Positions 7,057 through 7,158 of a stretch of 7,158 bases of DNA are shown one piece after another. Positions within the stretch are counted from its first letter, which is position 1; every line of letters begins with the position of its first letter. The position numbers and the translations under genes were made by a program. The notes under the pieces were generated by a model. The model had not been told where the DNA came from and searched no databases. It was given only the letters and a program-made list of their open reading frames with translations. Origin of the DNA: Candidatus Aphodoplasma excrementigallinarum (GTDB lineage Bacteria > Bacillota > Clostridia > UBA1381 > UMGS1253); assembly GCA_018713805.1 (NCBI GenBank), contig DVOF01000096.1, positions 1 through 7,158 on the forward strand. Direction: 5' to 3'.

Positions 7057-7072
7057 CGCCCCTACCTGGGCG
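7057..7072 (-). other. Small hairpin in the leader of the CofE-like gene
   Basis: CGCCC (7057-7061) and GGGCG (7068-7072) can pair around a 6-base loop within the roughly 60-base leader, 14 bases ahead of the AGGAGG site in transcript order. It is too small to be called a riboswitch. It might affect mRNA stability, or be chance in GC-rich DNA. Confidence 0.25.
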
Positions 7073-7096
7073 CAGCAATTTTACCGCTGACGCATT

Positions 7097-7126
7097 ATTA
7101 TATCAGAAGAAGGCGGCTTTTGTCAA
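7097..7126 (-). promoter_or_regulatory. Full-consensus extended -10 promoter of the CofE-like gene
   Basis: Read on the minus strand, TTGACA (7126-7121) is followed by an 18-base spacer and TATAAT (7102-7097). A TG one base before the -10 makes it an extended -10. Both hexamers match consensus at all six positions. Predicted transcription start is near 7090, giving a leader of about 60 bases. Confidence 0.85.
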
Positions 7127-7138
7127 TGCAAGCCGTCT
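7111..7138. repeat. Inverted repeat enclosing the -35 box of the CofE-like gene
   Basis: AGGCGGCTT (7111-7119) and AAGCCGTCT (7130-7138) are inverted copies with one mismatch (a G-T wobble in RNA), spaced by 10 bases that contain the -35 hexamer. It could be a repressor operator. It could also be the remains of a terminator from an upstream minus-strand gene outside the window, since TTCTTCT follows it on that strand. Confidence 0.45.
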
Positions 7139-7158
7139 GTTGGTTATGGGTCGGGAAC

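Noticed and set aside
1..7158. Mobile element, phage, defence system or CRISPR array
   Set aside because: No transposase, integrase, nuclease or short regularly spaced repeats were seen. The only long repeat is the in-frame protein module duplication within one gene.

Overview
The window looks like chromosomal DNA of an anaerobic, moderately GC-rich Bacillota, most likely of class Clostridia (Oscillospiraceae or Christensenellales type). I infer this from the gene families: an AraC regulator with a PocR-type sensor, a Clostridia-style O-acetylhomoserine sulfhydrylase, a multidomain secreted SGNH hydrolase, and a 393-residue 'F420 ligase-like' protein of the kind common in gut Firmicutes. AGGAG-type ribosome binding sites, near-consensus sigma-A promoters and hairpin-plus-U terminators agree with this. 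I found no tRNA, rRNA, CRISPR array, insertion sequence, phage or plasmid gene.

Layout. (1) Positions 37-909, plus strand: PocR/AraC regulator. (2) Positions 965-2230, plus strand: PLP-dependent O-acetylhomoserine sulfhydrylase. It has its own promoter, whose -35 box overlaps the stop codon of the regulator, and it ends at a strong intrinsic terminator (2237-2278). (3) A strong promoter (2289-2317) then drives a single 1142-residue secreted protein (2368-5796). This has a signal peptide, a tandem duplication of a module of about 330 residues, a third copy of a small beta module, a further beta sandwich and a C-terminal SGNH/GDSL esterase domain with all its motifs. (4) A bidirectional terminator (5805-5837) separates it from a convergent minus-strand gene (7029-5848) encoding a CofE-like protein. 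That gene is read from a full-consensus extended -10 promoter at 7097-7126.

How the genes relate. The regulator and the sulfhydrylase are close and co-directional, so the regulator may control homocysteine synthesis; this is inference. The SGNH protein and the CofE-like gene are each transcribed as single units, and nothing links them functionally to the first pair. Gaps between genes are all under 150 bases and hold only the promoters, terminators and leaders listed. The most unusual object is the duplicated-module SGNH exoprotein. The second open question is what a CofE-like protein does in an organism of this kind.
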